From contig CM060470.1 of assembly GCA_030544235.1 (NCBI GenBank), forward strand, positions 15,709,356 through 15,773,355: a DNA stretch of 64,000 bases. The letters run 5' to 3'. Position numbers and translations under genes: made by a program. This document shows positions 1-11,859 of this stretch, in pieces. Each line of letters begins with the position of its first letter. The first letter of the stretch is position 1. A model generated the notes under the pieces. That model saw nothing but the letters and a program-made list of their open reading frames with translations, made no database searches and was not told the origin of the DNA. The DNA is from Lepturacanthus savala (Eukaryota; Chordata; Actinopteri; Scombriformes; Trichiuridae).

Positions 1-1514
1 TCATAAAACAACAACGTTGATTTCCAGGATGAATTATTTAGAAAAAAAGGGCTATATTCATTTTTCACCAAGCCTATTATAATAACTTTGAGTTGTACAA
101 CATTTTATTGACAATATTTTTGTCTGATGTTGTTTCAGCAATTTTCCAAAGTGCTTAAAACATGTCTGTAGGAAAAATTTGATATATTTATTGAAAAGAA
201 TATATTGTTGAGTGAGAGACAGTATAGCTCCAGATAAATTGATTCATAGCTGTTCCAATAATAATGGACATATTGCAGAAATTACAACAGTGGTAGAAAG
301 AAATAAATGCACAATAGGGCTATTTATTTATTATTTAAACTAGTGTTCAATAAGAAGATCATAATGTTTTGATGAGAATATCTGGTCACTAGTCCTTCAC
401 TAAGTGGTCTTAGAGCCAACTGAAGCCACTGGGCCTTATACTGTCACACTGGCTGATGGAACTGGTGTGTGATGGGTGCACAGGACAGAGATGAAGGCAG
501 CACATAATTTACTGTGGATTAATATTAAATGTGTAGTGTCTCCAATTTTGCATATTACTTAAGGAATTTTACTGAAATTTTTATATACATTATTTGTAAT
601 AAACCCCAATTATTTTTGCTTGAAATATGCCTCTTGGAAATTGTTCATGTTAAAGACTCAGGTTTTGTTACATGACTCATTTTAAGAATAACAAGAGTTC
701 AATGGTTTCTCCAATGTATTCTCTGTATGACGTAGCTCACTAGCAAATATTTACAGTTGAGAACCTGTTCCCAGAGAACTGTAGGGCATTTCTGTGTTAT
801 AATGACTGAAACAATTAATATTTACATTGTCATTTAATGAAGTTCATCAACATAGTGATAGTCTAACTCAGACATATTATTCAAATGAAGGAATTTTAGA
901 TGAAAACATGCAAGTAATTGAGAAATCATTTATTAACATATTATTTATTAATGTAATTATCACAGTTTAAGTTGCATAAGAAAAGCTTACCTATATTTGA
1001 TAAGTGATGAGTGATGAGCAAGATTATTCAGTCAGTCATTCATCATCTATACCCGCTTATTCCTCATTAGGGTCATGGGGAAAAGCATTAGGGGAGCAAA
1101 AAATGCTATTTAAGATATTCTATGATGTGAAAACCTAAATGTTTATAATATATATATTTTGAAAATGTTCTTTACAGAAAATTCCTCTTCTAATGTATTC
1201 ATACTGTACCGTGTTAGAACTAGATTCTTGTGTTAAAAGACACTAACTGCATATCATCCAAAAGCAGAAAAAATATCCATATCCACATATTCATACAGAC
1301 TACAATGAGCAAACTAGACATCAACTCAGCAACATTTAAAAGGTTCCAAGCTTCATTAGTAAACATGCATCAATGTCTGCCTTTCTCACACAATTTGGAG
1401 ACATCTTGAGGAAACACTGACATCATAATATAACAAAATATATTTGCAAATGCATTGAACTGCAAATTGACTTCAGCTAAACAGCTTTTATATTTTGCAT
1501 TATATCTTCCTTGG
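1..1514. other. 3' flank of first odorant receptor, AT-rich
   Basis: No gene seen. The first 130 bases nearly repeat at 2947-3080, and related sequence recurs near 15600 and 18715, so this is an arm of a tandemly duplicated OR unit. Bases 333-344 hold an intact site that, in the paralogous flank at 3427-3716, is occupied by a SINE-like insertion. A short fragment of the same SINE-like repeat (its GACT-rich 3' end) lies at about 1029-1080. The rest is AT-rich and unclassified. Confidence 0.7.
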
Positions 1515-2444
1515 TCATTTTATTTTAACGTAAACTAAGCCCAGGATTCTATTTCGGATTTTGGTCAGTTTAAATCCATATATGAGAGGATTCATAACTG
1601 GAGGAATGAGGAGAAATTCTATTGCGATGAAGTTTTGGAGACTTTGAGGTAAATCTGTGGAGCCAAATCTCCGATACATCACATCAAAAACTATTACAAC
1701 GAGGAATGTGAGTAAAGAGATTAAATGGGGCACACAGGTCTGCATGAACTTTGCTCTGTCCTCTTTGGATCTAACACATGTTTTAATAAGATGCATATAA
1801 GTCCAAATGATGAAGAAGGCATGAGACACGTAAATGAAAATTGCTGCATATGCAACCACATCATTTAGAACAGTGACAGTATCAGAGCAGGCGAGTTTAA
1901 CAATTACCCAGTTCACACAAAAGAGTTTCTGAATGTGTGAACCACATAACCTCAGTCTAGACGTCAGTATAATGTTGATGGAGATAACACAAAACGGTGT
2001 AAACCAGGCGAAAGAGACGAGCTGAGAGAGCCTCCTCTTCGTCATCAAAGAGTGGTAGTACAGCGGTCGACATATAGCCAGATATCTGTCATAGGCCATA
2101 ACTGCTAACATTGACAGTTCAGCGCAAGCAAATGAGTACATTACAAAAGCCTGAAGGAGACATCCACTGTATGAGATTTGATGAGAAGATGACAGGAGAT
2201 CTAACAGGAATTTAGGATAGAAACCTGCTGTCCCATAAAGTCCATTGATGCAAAAGTTGCACAATAAGATGTACATAGGCTCATGTAGACTTGCATTTAA
2301 AATAATGATCAAGATGAGAGAGATATTCACAAACACAATAATACAGTAATACAGTAATGTGAATGAAAAGAGAGTGACCCTGTAATACAGTTTCTCATTT
2401 ACTCCTGATAAAGTAAAATCTTTCACAAGAGAAACATTTTCCAT
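1515..2444 (-). CDS. Odorant receptor, intact (OR-1), 309 aa
   Basis: Single-exon seven-transmembrane odorant receptor, expected to bind odorants at the ciliary membrane of olfactory neurons and signal through Golf (family knowledge). Visible: N3-V-S glycosylation site; TM1 about 24-48; LHEPMY 53-58; TM2 57-80; conserved Cys95; MAYDRYLAIC 116-125; KLACSDT 183-189; TM5 195-220; TM6 237-258; NPLIY 285-289. The frame is open upstream to a GTG, which is not a vertebrate start; ATG at 2442-2444 aligns with its paralogs. A TGA at 1515-1517 removes the short tail (LPRKM) found in neighbours, which should be harmless. First of a same-strand array; a TATA-like promoter block lies about 200 bases upstream. 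Looks functional. Confidence 0.93.
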   Translation of the reverse strand: MENVSLVKDFTLSGVNEKLYYRVTLFSFTLLYYCIIVFVNISLILIIILNASLHEPMYILLCNFCINGLYGTAGFYPKFLLDLLSSSHQISYSGCLLQAFVMYSFACAELSMLAVMAYDRYLAICRPLYYHSLMTKRRLSQLVSFAWFTPFCVISINIILTSRLRLCGSHIQKLFCVNWVIVKLACSDTVTVLNDVVAYAAIFIYVSHAFFIIWTYMHLIKTCVRSKEDRAKFMQTCVPHLISLLTFLVVIVFDVMYRRFGSTDLPQSLQNFIAIEFLLIPPVMNPLIYGFKLTKIRNRILGLVYVKIK

Positions 2445-2645
2445 AATGAGGGAATTAGAAAAAGAATCTCTGCACACCCGAGATATAGGAAGGTGCAGCT
2501 AATTAAATAAGGAAAGCATAGAAATCATGGGAATCAATCTTCACAGTTTTCAGATGTTTAAATTCTACCTATTCAACGTGCAGCAGGTGGTTACAGAGTG
2601 AGACTCACACTGTTCAGTCCACTCTGACTCTGATCTCCCTCCACT

Positions 2646-2757
2646 CCATTTATAAATGGTTGTTGTTAACAACAATATCACAACAGCTGGGAATAAGACT
2701 GGTCGGGGGCCTGAAGGAAATAACATGATTCACATATCCAGAGGGTGTGGGCCTGTA
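2646..2757 (-). promoter_or_regulatory. Candidate OR-1 promoter: TATA-like palindrome plus CACCC block
   Basis: Bases 2646-2659 form a perfect palindrome (CCATTTATAAATGG) about 205 bases upstream of the ATG. A second conserved block at 2731-2757 reads CCACACCCTCTGGATATG on the minus strand. Related copies lie upstream of OR-3, the 12.1 kb pseudogene, OR-5 and OR-6, with much of the intervening sequence also alike, so shared ancestry explains part of the conservation. The TATA role is inferred. Confidence 0.45.
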
Positions 2758-3439
2758 TGCTGACAGTGACTTGAAATGTAGATGAGTTGAATACAACTGT
2801 GACTGATGATTTAATGGATTACAGAACACCTGATTTGAATAGAGAAACCTTTACAGAAAGTTTTAAAGAATTAATGATGATGCAAAATGTTAGTTAAGCA
2901 TATATAATCTGTAGGGATTTCAATAATGACCTCTTAAAGGCATCAAATCATAAAACAACAACGTTGATTTCCAGGATGAATTATTTAGAAAAAAAAGGCT
3001 ATATTCATTTTTCACCAAGCCTATTATAATAACTTTGAGTTGTACAACATTAATTAACAATATTTTTGTATGGTGGGATCAACATGATTAGACATGACTG
3101 ACTGTATAATCAAACCATTAAGTTTCATTTTCAAGCTTTCTTTTCAAACAGGTATTTCTCCACACAGAATTATTCCACTTTTTAAAAAGAAAGATGTGCT
3201 ACAGCCTGACTAACTACAAAGATGTGTCATTGTTTCAGCAATTTTCTTGCTTAAAAAATGTCTGTAGGAAAAAATGATATATTTATTGAAAATAATATAT
3301 TGTTGAGTGAGAGACAGTATAGATTCAGATAAATTGATTTACAGCTGTTGCAATAATAATGGACATATTGCAGAAATTACAACAGTGGTAGAAAGTGTTA
3401 AATGCACAATTGGGGTATTTATTTATTGTTTAAACTAGT

Positions 3440-3703
3440 CAGTCAGTCATTTTCTATACCTGATTACACATTACGCCGAGAGGCAGGGATACACCCCAGA
3501 TGGTCGCCAGCCAATCATGGGGCACACACACTATTCATTCACACACTCACACCTACAGGCAATTTAGAGTCTCCAATTAACCTCAGCATGTTTTTGGATG
3601 GTGGGAGGAAGCTGGAGTACCCGGTGAAAACCCACGCAGACACAGGGAGAACATGCAAACTCCACACAGAAAGGTCCCAGACCCAGGACCAAGGAGGTCT
3701 TGA
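3440..3703 (-). mobile_element. SINE-like tRNA-headed repeat, 5'-truncated
   Basis: Same repeat as the fuller copies at 49679-49997 and 59850-60202: GACTGACT-type 3' end, AGGAATAAGC-like region and GTTTGCATGTTCTCCC core, here on the minus strand. It stops just past the B-box-like region, as expected of a 5'-truncated retrotransposed copy. Flanking 13-base direct repeats TGTTTAAACTAGT (3427-3439 and 3704-3716) are target-site duplications. The paralogous flank at 332-344 is the empty site. Confidence 0.8.
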
Positions 3704-3716
3704 TGTTTAAACTAGT

Positions 3717-4798
3717 GTTCAATAAAAAGATCATAATGTTTTGATGAGAATATCTGGTCACTAGTCCTTCACTAAATGGTCTTAGAGGCAACTGAAGCCA
3801 CTGGGCCTTATACTGTCACACTGGCTGATGGAACTGGTGTGTGATGGGTGCACAGGACAGAGATGAGGGCAGCACATATTTTAGTACTGTATAGTGCATG
3901 CTGGTCGGTTTTTCATTTTCTTGCTTATTATTTCATGCCTCTGGTGAGTTTATTTATACTTCCTTTTATCTCAATTTAGTTTTGCATGAAATATGTCTCT
4001 TGTATAATGTTCCTGTTAGAGGATTTTACATTTTGTTACAACACATGTGACACAAATATGAGTTTAATGGTTTCTCCAAATGCGAGGTGATATATCTGGG
4101 AATTTAAGTGTATGTATGTATGAATGAGGGACTACAATGGTAAATATCTAGATTTGTGAAGCTGGTCCCATTGAATTGTAAGGCATTTCTGTGTTAAAAT
4201 GACTGAAACAATAAATAAAATATTTACATTTTCACTCAATGTAGTTCATTAACATAATGCCAGACTGAATCAAACATACTATTAAAAAAATGATGTATTT
4301 AGGACATCAGATGGGAACATGCAGGTTATTGACAAATCATCTGTCATCATATTATTTATTGGTATAGCCGTCACAGTTTAATTTGCTAAGAAGAGCTACC
4401 TACCTTGTCATATGTGATGAAAATATAAGACTAAATAAAATTTGTGCACAGCAAAAAATTATTTTTGTGTTGGGATTATTTGAGATAATCATCCTGTGAT
4501 TTGTATGTGTGTATATTGTGCTGCATTAGAACATACTATTGTATAATATAATGTGACAAGTGTCCGGTGTTTATATATATTTATACATGCTAAAAAGGGC
4601 AAAATATAGATTAAATCAACAATATTTAAATGATTTAAAGCTTCATTAGTAAGCATGTATCAATGTCTGCCTTCCTCATACATATGAAATAGACTGGGAC
4701 ATTTTCCATGTTAAACACAGACAATAAAAATACTTGCAAATACATTGAACTACAAAAATATCCTAAGATAGAGACCCTATATACATTAAATATGTTGA
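3717..4798. other. OR-2 3' flank, no gene
   Basis: AT-rich sequence that parallels 345-1514 in order and content (for example the TTGATGAGAATATCTGGTC region), so it is the duplicated 3' flank of the OR unit. Nothing coding seen. Confidence 0.7.
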
Positions 4799-5740
4799 TT
4801 ACATCTTCCTAGGTAATTTCATTTTAATATAAACTAATCCCAGGATCCTGTTTCGGATTTTTGTCAGTTTAAATCCATACAGCAGAGGATTCATCAGTGG
4901 AGGAATGAGGAGAAATTCTATAGCGATGAGGTTTTGGACACTTTGAGGTAAGTCTGTGGAGTGAAATCTCTTATACATCAGATCAAAAACTATTATAACA
5001 AGGAATGTGAGTAAAGAGATTAAATGTGGCACACAGGTCTGCATGAACTTTGCTCTGTCTTCTTTGGACCTCACACATTTTTTAATAAGATGCATATAAG
5101 TCCAAATTATGAACAACCCATGAGACACATAAATAAAAATGGTTGCGTATGAAACCATTTCATTTGGAACAGTGTCAGTACGAGAACAGGCTAGTTTAAC
5201 AATTACCCAGTTCACACAATAGAGTTTCTGAATGTGTGAACCACATAACTTGAGTCTGGACGTCAGTATAATACTGATGGAAAAAATGCAAAAAGGTGTA
5301 AACCATGAGAAACAGATCAGCTGAGAGAGCCTCCTCTTCGTCATCAAAGAGTGGTAGTGCAGCGGTCGACATATAGCCAGATATCTGTCATAGGCCATAA
5401 CTGCTAGTATAGACAGTTCAGCACAAGCAAATGAGTACATTACAAAAGCCTGAAGGAGACATCCACTGTATGAGATTTGTTGAGAAGACGACAGGAGATC
5501 TAACAGGAATTTAGGATAGAAACCTGCTGTTCCATAAAGTCCATTGATGCAAAATGTGCACAATAAGATGTACATAGGCTCATGCAGACTTGCATTTAAA
5601 ATAATGATTGAGATGAGAGAGATATTCACAAACAAAATAATACAGTAATACAGTAAAATGAATGAGAAGAGAGTGACCCTGTAATTCATTGTCTCATTTA
5701 CCCCTGACAGAGTAAAAATTACAACAGAAACATTTTCCAT
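4799..5740 (-). CDS. Odorant receptor, intact (OR-2), 313 aa
   Basis: Full-length single-exon odorant receptor of the OR-1 subfamily. Start MENVSVV at 5738-5740 is a true ATG; the frame open upstream begins with GTG and is ignored. Seen: N3-V-S site, LHEPMY, MAYDRYLAIC, KLACSRT before TM5 (the usual D is R), and TM7 NPLLYGFKLTKIRN followed by a basic tail ending PRKM. No frameshift or internal stop. Minus strand like all neighbours. A shortened form of the upstream promoter block lies at about 5820-5910, but the CACCC block is not recognisable. Ligand unknown. Expected to be a working receptor. Confidence 0.93.
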   Translation of the reverse strand: MENVSVVIFTLSGVNETMNYRVTLFSFILLYYCIILFVNISLISIIILNASLHEPMYILLCTFCINGLYGTAGFYPKFLLDLLSSSQQISYSGCLLQAFVMYSFACAELSILAVMAYDRYLAICRPLHYHSLMTKRRLSQLICFSWFTPFCIFSISIILTSRLKLCGSHIQKLYCVNWVIVKLACSRTDTVPNEMVSYATIFIYVSHGLFIIWTYMHLIKKCVRSKEDRAKFMQTCVPHLISLLTFLVIIVFDLMYKRFHSTDLPQSVQNLIAIEFLLIPPLMNPLLYGFKLTKIRNRILGLVYIKMKLPRKM

Positions 5741-6607
5741 GACGAGAGAACAAATCTTCACAATTCACAATCTATTCAACATGTAACAATAAGTTGCAGA
5801 GAGAGGAGACACACTGTTCAGTCCACTCTGACTCTGGTCTGCTCCACACCACCTATTAATAGTCATTGAGAACAACACCACAACACAACACCTTGGGAAT
5901 AAGACTTGTTTGTTTGGTGTGTTTGACTCTGGTAAACTGTATATCTAATAACACAATAACTATCAGTGTATTCATTTTAGTGCTATTTGGATGTTTTTGA
6001 TTTAAATGTCTAAATGGATTCTTATCTAACAGTTGCCAATTAATTTAATTTCAATCATCTTACTTTTGCAGCTATAAAAGCAAACACACACCCAATATAA
6101 CTGAGGTATTTATTTACACCCAACCAGCCACATATGATAAATGTGACTTAACATTTCATAATTTAATAATTTCATTTTCTAAAAATTATGACATCATGAT
6201 TGATTTTGAAATTGCTAATAAGAAATATATCTAGTAACTATAAGATAAAACATGAAACAACAGCATGAAAACCTATATATAATCTATAACCTATACATTC
6301 ATCTGAGAAAGACCTATACAGCAGTCATATGAATCCTTTTAAAAACCTACATATGGGTTGTTTTGATATAAGGTAGTCTTTGAGTATGGAGAACCTGATG
6401 CAGTATCAAGTGAACTCAAGCTATGGTTTCAGGTTTTTTTCAGTGTATCACTACTAGTTGGGTAAGACATGTTGTGTTAGGTTATATTTTGGAAGTCACT
6501 GATGTAAAGTAAAAGTCATTAATAAAGCTACATTATGTGATTATTGAGTCCAATCAAACACAATGAGATAGATATCAATTATTGGCAGTATTCACATGCA
6601 AGTGGGC
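5741..6607. other. OR-2 upstream region, no gene
   Basis: Bases 5820-5910 resemble the promoter-proximal block of the other 5' cluster receptors (ACTCTGACTCTGGTCTGC), with CTATTAATAG in place of the TATA-like core. From 5930 on the sequence is AT-rich and I recognise nothing. Confidence 0.5.
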
Positions 6608-6615
6608 CTTTATTG

Positions 6616-6784
6616 CATGGGTGGGTCACCCTGGTCCTGGAAAGCTACTGTGGGTACAGGTTTCAATCAACCATTAGGGCTCTTACTACGGAGCTTCATT
6701 AGTAAAATCAGGTTTGTTACTGCTTGGTTGGAACAAAAACCTGCACCCACAGTAGCTCTCCAGAACCAGGGTTGCCCATCCCTG
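6616..6784. mobile_element. hAT-like palindromic MITE with 8-bp target duplication
   Basis: A 169-base near-palindrome. The left end CATGGGTGGGTCACCCTGG pairs with the reverse complement of the right end, CAGGGATGGGCAACCCTGG, and complementarity continues inward (TGGTTGAA / TTGGTTGGAAC arms). Flanks are CTTTATTG (6608-6615) and CTCTATTG (6785-6792), a 7/8 match, the 8-base duplication typical of hAT elements. Related copies: 25128-25331, 54412-54588 and 55848-56040. No coding capacity; non-autonomous. Confidence 0.75.
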
Positions 6785-6999
6785 CTCTATTGTGTCAAAT
6801 TTATATTTCACCTGGCGATCGGCCAGTTAAATAAACTTCAACGTGGTTTGTTGTCTAGGCTCCTCTAGCAGCTAGCCAAGACAACAGAAACATATATCTA
6901 AACTAAGATGCATGTTGGTTCAGGAGTTAGCTAAGCTTGCCATGTGTGAGTCTGCTGGAGGCTAACCAGTGCACTGAGGTCCTCATAGCACCAATCCTG

Positions 7000-7385
7000 G
7001 TCCCAGGTGGGTTCTGTGGCCTGTCTCCCTACTAGCAGACACCACCAGTCCAGGCCTTTGTTCTGGGTTCCTGGAGCTTCCTCCAGTGTGCAGGAAGGCT
7101 GCTGAAGCAGCTACAAGCATGACAAACAAAACACATCATCTACGGAGTTGTGGACATGGTCCTACTCGTGTCTGCATGGGTTTTCTCCAGCTTCCTCCAA
7201 CTCCGGTGGTCAGAGGGGCTGTTTGCTGTGTGGTGCAAGATGACGGTGCCATGCTTTCATCAGTCTGCCCCAGGCAGTTGTGTCTGTGAATGTGGTATGA
7301 ATGAATAATGATTTCTGTAAAACACTCTGGGTGTTCTGAGGGGTGCTATATAAATTGCAAGCATTGTTATTATTATTACAAAGTT
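7000..7385 (+). mobile_element. LINE 3' end (L2-like) with TTA tail
   Basis: The stretch GTAAAACACTCTGGGTGTTC and TGCTATATAAATTGCAAGCA followed by TTATTATTATTA is a form of the 3' terminus common to teleost L2-like LINEs. The preceding 300 bases are GC-richer than the surroundings and probably belong to the same 5'-truncated copy. No intact reverse transcriptase. The family name is from memory of such tails, not a search. Confidence 0.5.
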
Positions 7386-8338
7386 TGTAAATCTATCATA
7401 GTTCTCTCTGTAGCTGAGGGACCACCATGTGCTGGTGAGGACATGCAACACAGTGGCAGCAGCCTATGTCAACATGCAGGGAGCCTGGGCTCCTCTCGCC
7501 TTTGCATTGGCTCAGTGGCACATTAATGGTTCAAGTCAGGGCAATGCAGGTGCTGGGTCAGGTGAACCTGACAGTAGATTAGCTCTCAAATTTCATGCTG
7601 CACAACTAATTAATTGTCTTGATTATTACTTCCTGCCTCTGTTATTTTCCTGGGATTTCTACAGTATATATACTATTTTTACTACTTTTTAATAAAATCG
7701 AATTATTTTTGCATGAAAAATGCCTCTTGTAAATTGTTCATGTTAGAAGATTTCACAGACTGTTACATAACACACTAATGATATGAGTTTAAGGGGTCCT
7801 TCACCAGGAGATGGCATAGTTGGGCAGTGTATAGGTACTACGCTTAATTATCACAATTTAATTAATGTCATGAAGAGTTACCTTTACTTATGATAAGTGA
7901 TGAAAAATATACAACTAAATACATATGCCTAAGGTATGAAAACTTAAATGTTTACAAGTTTTAGTCTTCTAAACAGGAAATTCCTCTTCTGGTGTGTATA
8001 TTGTGCCGTGTTACATACTATTTTGTTTAAATTAATGTAACAAGTTTACTGGTGCTAATTGCATTCCATCCTAGAGCAGAACAACAACATATTCATATAT
8101 TCATAGACACTATAAAAATTATACTAGACTCTAAATTAACAGCGTTCAAAAAAGTGTCATTGACTTTATTAATAGCAGGTATCAATGTCTGTCATCCTCA
8201 TACATATAAAACAGACTGGGACACATGTTACAGATATCTTGAAGAAAACACAGACATCATAATATAACTACATTTGTAAATGCATTAAACTACAAATTAC
8301 ATTTTGCTAGACATCACATATACATTACATCTATTGCT
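7386..8338. other. OR-3 3' flank, no gene
   Basis: From about 7680 onward it resembles the 3' flanks of OR-1 and OR-2 (ATTATTTTTGCATGAAA..., AGCAGAACA..., TCAATGTCTG). Short open frames here are not conserved between the copies. Confidence 0.6.
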
Positions 8339-9283
8339 TTACATCTTCCTGGGTAATTTTATAGCAATGTAAAATAAACCCTGGATCTTGTTTCGGATTT
8401 TTGTCAGTTTAAATCCATATATCAGAGGATTCATAAATGGAGGAATGAGGAGAAATTCTATAGAAATTAAGTTTTGGAGACTTTGAGGTAAGTCTGTGGA
8501 GTGAAATCTCTTGTACATTACATCAAAAATGATTAATACAAGGAATGTAAGTAAGGAGATTAAATGAGGCACACAGGTCTGCATAAACTTTGCCCTGTCT
8601 TCTTTAGACCTTGCACATTTTTTAATAAGATGCATATAAGTCCAAATGATAAAAAAGGCATGACACACATAAATGAAAATTGTTGAATATGCAACCATTT
8701 CATTTGGAATGGTGTCCTTGTCATAGCAGGCTAGTTTAACAATAATCCAGTTCACACAATAAAGTTTCTGTATGTATGAACTACATAACCTCAGTCTAGA
8801 CGTCAGTATAATACTGATGGAGAGAATGAAAAAAGGTGTAAACCATGAGAAACAGATCAGCTGAGAGAGCCTCCTCTTCGTCATCAAAGAGTGGTAGTGC
8901 AGCGGTCGACATATAGCCAGATATCTGTCATAGGCCATAACTGCTAACATTGATAGTTCAGCGCAAGCAAATGAGTACATTACAAAAGCCTGAAGGAGAC
9001 ATCCACTGTATGAGATTTGTTGAGAAGACGACAGGAGATCTAACAGGAATTTAGGATAGAAACCTGTTGTCCCATAAAGTCCATTGATGCAAAAATTGCA
9101 CAACAAGATGTACATAGGCTCATGCAGACTTTCATTTAAAATAATGATCATGACGAGGGAGCTATTGACAAACAAAATGATACAGTAATACAGTAAAGTG
9201 AATGAGAAGAGAGTGACCCTGTAATTAGTTTTCTCAGTGAATCCAGATAGAGTAAAAACTCTCACAACAGAAACATTTTCCAT
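8339..9283 (-). CDS. Odorant receptor, intact (OR-3), 314 aa
   Basis: Single-exon receptor of the 5' subfamily. The ATG at 9281-9283 (MENVSVV) is chosen; the 27-residue upstream extension starts with GTG and is not believable. Motifs: N-V-S near the N terminus, LHEPMY, Cys at the top of TM3, MAYDRYLAIC, KLACYDK before TM5, RAKFMQTCVPHL at the start of TM6, NPLIYGFKLTKIRN in TM7, and a tail ending LPRKM. No disruption. Candidate TATA-like CTATAAATGG at 9468-9477 is about 185 bases upstream. Differs from OR-2 mainly in TM4-TM5 and the loop after TM4, where OR binding-site variation is expected (inference). Confidence 0.93.
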   Translation of the reverse strand: MENVSVVRVFTLSGFTEKTNYRVTLFSFTLLYYCIILFVNSSLVMIIILNESLHEPMYILLCNFCINGLYGTTGFYPKFLLDLLSSSQQISYSGCLLQAFVMYSFACAELSMLAVMAYDRYLAICRPLHYHSLMTKRRLSQLICFSWFTPFFILSISIILTSRLRLCSSYIQKLYCVNWIIVKLACYDKDTIPNEMVAYSTIFIYVCHAFFIIWTYMHLIKKCARSKEDRAKFMQTCVPHLISLLTFLVLIIFDVMYKRFHSTDLPQSLQNLISIEFLLIPPFMNPLIYGFKLTKIRNKIQGLFYIAIKLPRKM

Positions 9284-9459
9284 GATGAAAGAATGTGAGG
9301 AAATCTCAACACATATAGGAAGATGCAATCTGACAAATGTGTATGCAATCTGACATCTAGACACAGTTTTCAGATGTTAAATATACCCTTTTAACATGCA
9401 GCAGGTGGTTACAGAGTGAGACTCACACTGTGCCATTCGCTCTGACTCTGATCTGCCTC

Positions 9460-9575
9460 CACACCATCTATAAATGGTTCTGGCTGATAACAATATGACA
9501 ACTGGGAATTCACACTGGTCTGGGGTCGGAAACAAAACAACAAGATTCACATATCCAGAGAGTGTGGGTCTCTAT
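9460..9575 (-). promoter_or_regulatory. Candidate OR-3 promoter block
   Basis: Holds the TATA-like block (plus-strand CTATAAATGG, 9468-9477) and the CACCC block (9545-9573), in the same order and spacing class as upstream of OR-1 and OR-5. The functional role is inferred from position and recurrence. Confidence 0.45.
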
Positions 9576-9664
9576 AGTGATATTAACTTGAAATGCAGAC
9601 CAGTTGAACTGCAACTGATGTTATAATAATAATAAAAATAACAATAACAATAATAATATTAATA

Positions 9665-9790
9665 ATATTAAAAGTGTCAGGTTCTCAGTCATCCAGGTCA
9701 TCTTTATTTTGTAGAGTTGTAGAGAAAAGCAACTGGACTTCTTCGTGTGTTTGAAGAAGTTTCATCATCTAAGAGACTTCTTTGGTTCTA
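9665..9790. repeat. Unclassified interspersed repeat
   Basis: A microsatellite-like AAT-rich run (9625-9670) is followed by TCAGTCATCCAGGTCATC, AGCAACTGGACTTCTTCG and AAGAAGTTTCATCATC, a signature I recognise as a widespread fish interspersed repeat without being able to place its family. Confidence 0.4.
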
Positions 9791-10985
9791 TTTTATTTGT
9801 AAAGCATTTTTCATTCTGGAATCTCAAGGTGCTGCATGTAAAAACAAGTAAAGAAAACAGGAAACAAAGTAAATATCAAACAAGATTAAATCTCAGAGAT
9901 GAAGAAGCGGGGAAATAACAGATGCCAGCTTCCTCTCCTCTCTCCTATCCTTAACACTTAAAAGCCTTTCTAAATAGGAAGGTTTTCAAGCCTCTTTTTA
10001 AAGAGTTGAGGTTCTGTGGAGGCCTCAACTGGGCAGGGAGACTGTTCCACAGGTGCGGTGTACCTGAGCTAAAGGCACGGTCCCCCATGGTGGAGACTCT
10101 GGTTTTCGGACCCGAAAGAGCATGCTGCCTGCGGATCTGAGGGAACTGGTGGAAGTTTGAGGAGCGATAACCTCTTGTAGGTATGTAGGTGCATGTCCAG
10201 TAATGCATTTGTAAGTGAGTAGCAGGATTTTGTAGTCGATCACAAGGATCAGTGCAGTGCAGTGTGTATAGAATGAGGATTATGTATTTGTGTTTACAGA
10301 CTGTCATTAGGACCCTGGCAGCACTGTTCAAAGGCATGGAGCAGCTTGTCTGCAGAGGTGATAGAACAAGGTCTTGCACGGTTGTTGTATGTGGTTGCTA
10401 AAGTCGAGGTTGTGGTCATACTGAACCCCTAGATTTGTGACTGAGTGGGATGGAGGGATGACCTGGCTGTCAAAAGTGAGTTGTAATATGGATGAAGACT
10501 GGACCTGATGTAGTGTCCCAAGAAAAAGAGCCTCAGTTTTGTTGCTGTTTAGTCAAAGGAGGTTGATGGTCATCGATGCTTTTATCTCCTTAAGATAGGT
10601 GGTGAGAGAAAACAGCTACAGAGGAAGTAGGGACAGTTCTGATGTAGAGTTGTAAGTCATCAGCATAACAATGGAAGGATATCCCATGTCTACTGATGAA
10701 TGAGGGGAGAGCATGTATGTAATAAAAAGGATGGGGCTAAGAACTGACCCCTGTGGGACACCTCTGGTGACAGAGAGCAGTCTGGACCTACTACCTACCA
10801 GTGACATGTGTTCACTCCTGTCTGAGAGGAAGGACTAAAACCACTGCGGAACGCTGCCTAAGAGACCAACAGTGCTTTGGAGGCACTCCAGATGGTGATC
10901 CTCTGTCAGCTGTTATCAGCATGGTTAATATTGTCAGGCGAGACTAGACAAAATGTGTTCATCAACAATGTTTTTTTTTTTTTCA
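9791..10985 (-). mobile_element. Non-LTR retrotransposon (LINE) 3' half, degenerate
   Basis: Minus-strand translation shows reverse-transcriptase fragments: GVPQGSVLSPILF (about 10720-10770), then a frameshifted form of the YADD region (about 10650), and further on the typical C-terminal segment with ILLLTYKCITG, GDRAFSSGTPHLWNSLPAQLR and LKRGLKTFLFRKAF (9951-10230). The 3' UTR runs to about 9791 (ATGCTTTACAAATAAAAT). At least two frame changes make it dead. L2-like or a related fish LINE clade; clade not certain. Confidence 0.75.
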
Positions 10986-11436
10986 TGATGAAAATGAGAT
11001 GAAATCAATGCCCATAACCATAACCCATACCCATAACATCAACCATCAATACTAATAACACTGATGAAATTAACAATTTTTTTTGTTAATGAAAAAAGAC
11101 TAGACAAATTCCACTATAGTAAATAAAAACTCTGGGGAGGGAGCGTGGCCTTGGCGAGCCTGAACATTAAACTTCTGCATGATGATTGGATGATCTCTCT
11201 GAGGCTGCGTCTCATTTTGACTGAAAGCAGAATGAAGTAATAAGCGATCCTGAAATATAAACCACCACAACTGGAGCTCTTTTCAAGTTTCATTCCGTTA
11301 TTACAAGACAAGTTGATCTGGAGATTTAATAAAGCAACTTTTCTTTGTTAAAAAATACTTTATTAACATTGTGGTTCTGTGTTATTGGAGAGTGTTTTTC
11401 TGACTAATAAAAGCAGAGATTTATATTTCCTTCCAT
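10986..11436. other. Intergenic, nothing recognised
   Basis: AT-rich with a T run at about 10970-10983 and a CATAACC-rich stretch. No conserved frame or known repeat recognised. Confidence 0.4.
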
Positions 11437-11510
11437 CCATTCACATCCATTCATCTTCTTCCACTTGTCTAGGGTTTGTTGCGGGGTCAGGGAAGCCCTG
11501 AGAAGAGCCC
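11437..11510 (-). mobile_element. Rex3/RTE-like LINE 3' tail fragment
   Basis: Plus-strand TCCATTCATCTTCTTCCACTT followed by a GTTGCGGGGTCAGGGAAGCC-like stretch is the reverse complement of the GATG-rich 3' end typical of Rex3-like elements. Only about 75 bases remain. Confidence 0.5.
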
Positions 11511-11859
11511 TGTCTAAATGTATCCTCTGTATGAAGTACTACCACACAGGCTATGCTACTACTAGCACAACACTAGGAAATATTTACATTTGAGAAGAAT
11601 TGAAGGGCATTTCTGTGTTAAAAATTACTGATGAAGTTCATCAGACAAGCGCTAAACTAAAATATATTATTCATATGAAAAAAGGTTGATATAATTAGGA
11701 CTTCAGATGAGAACATGCAGGTTACTGACAAATCATGAATCATGAATTAATATTAATTAATGGTGTAATTAGTTTCACTATAGTTAGAGTTACCTATATT
11801 TGTGATAAGTGATTAAATATACAACTGTTGTTCATACATGCATACATTTATACATTACT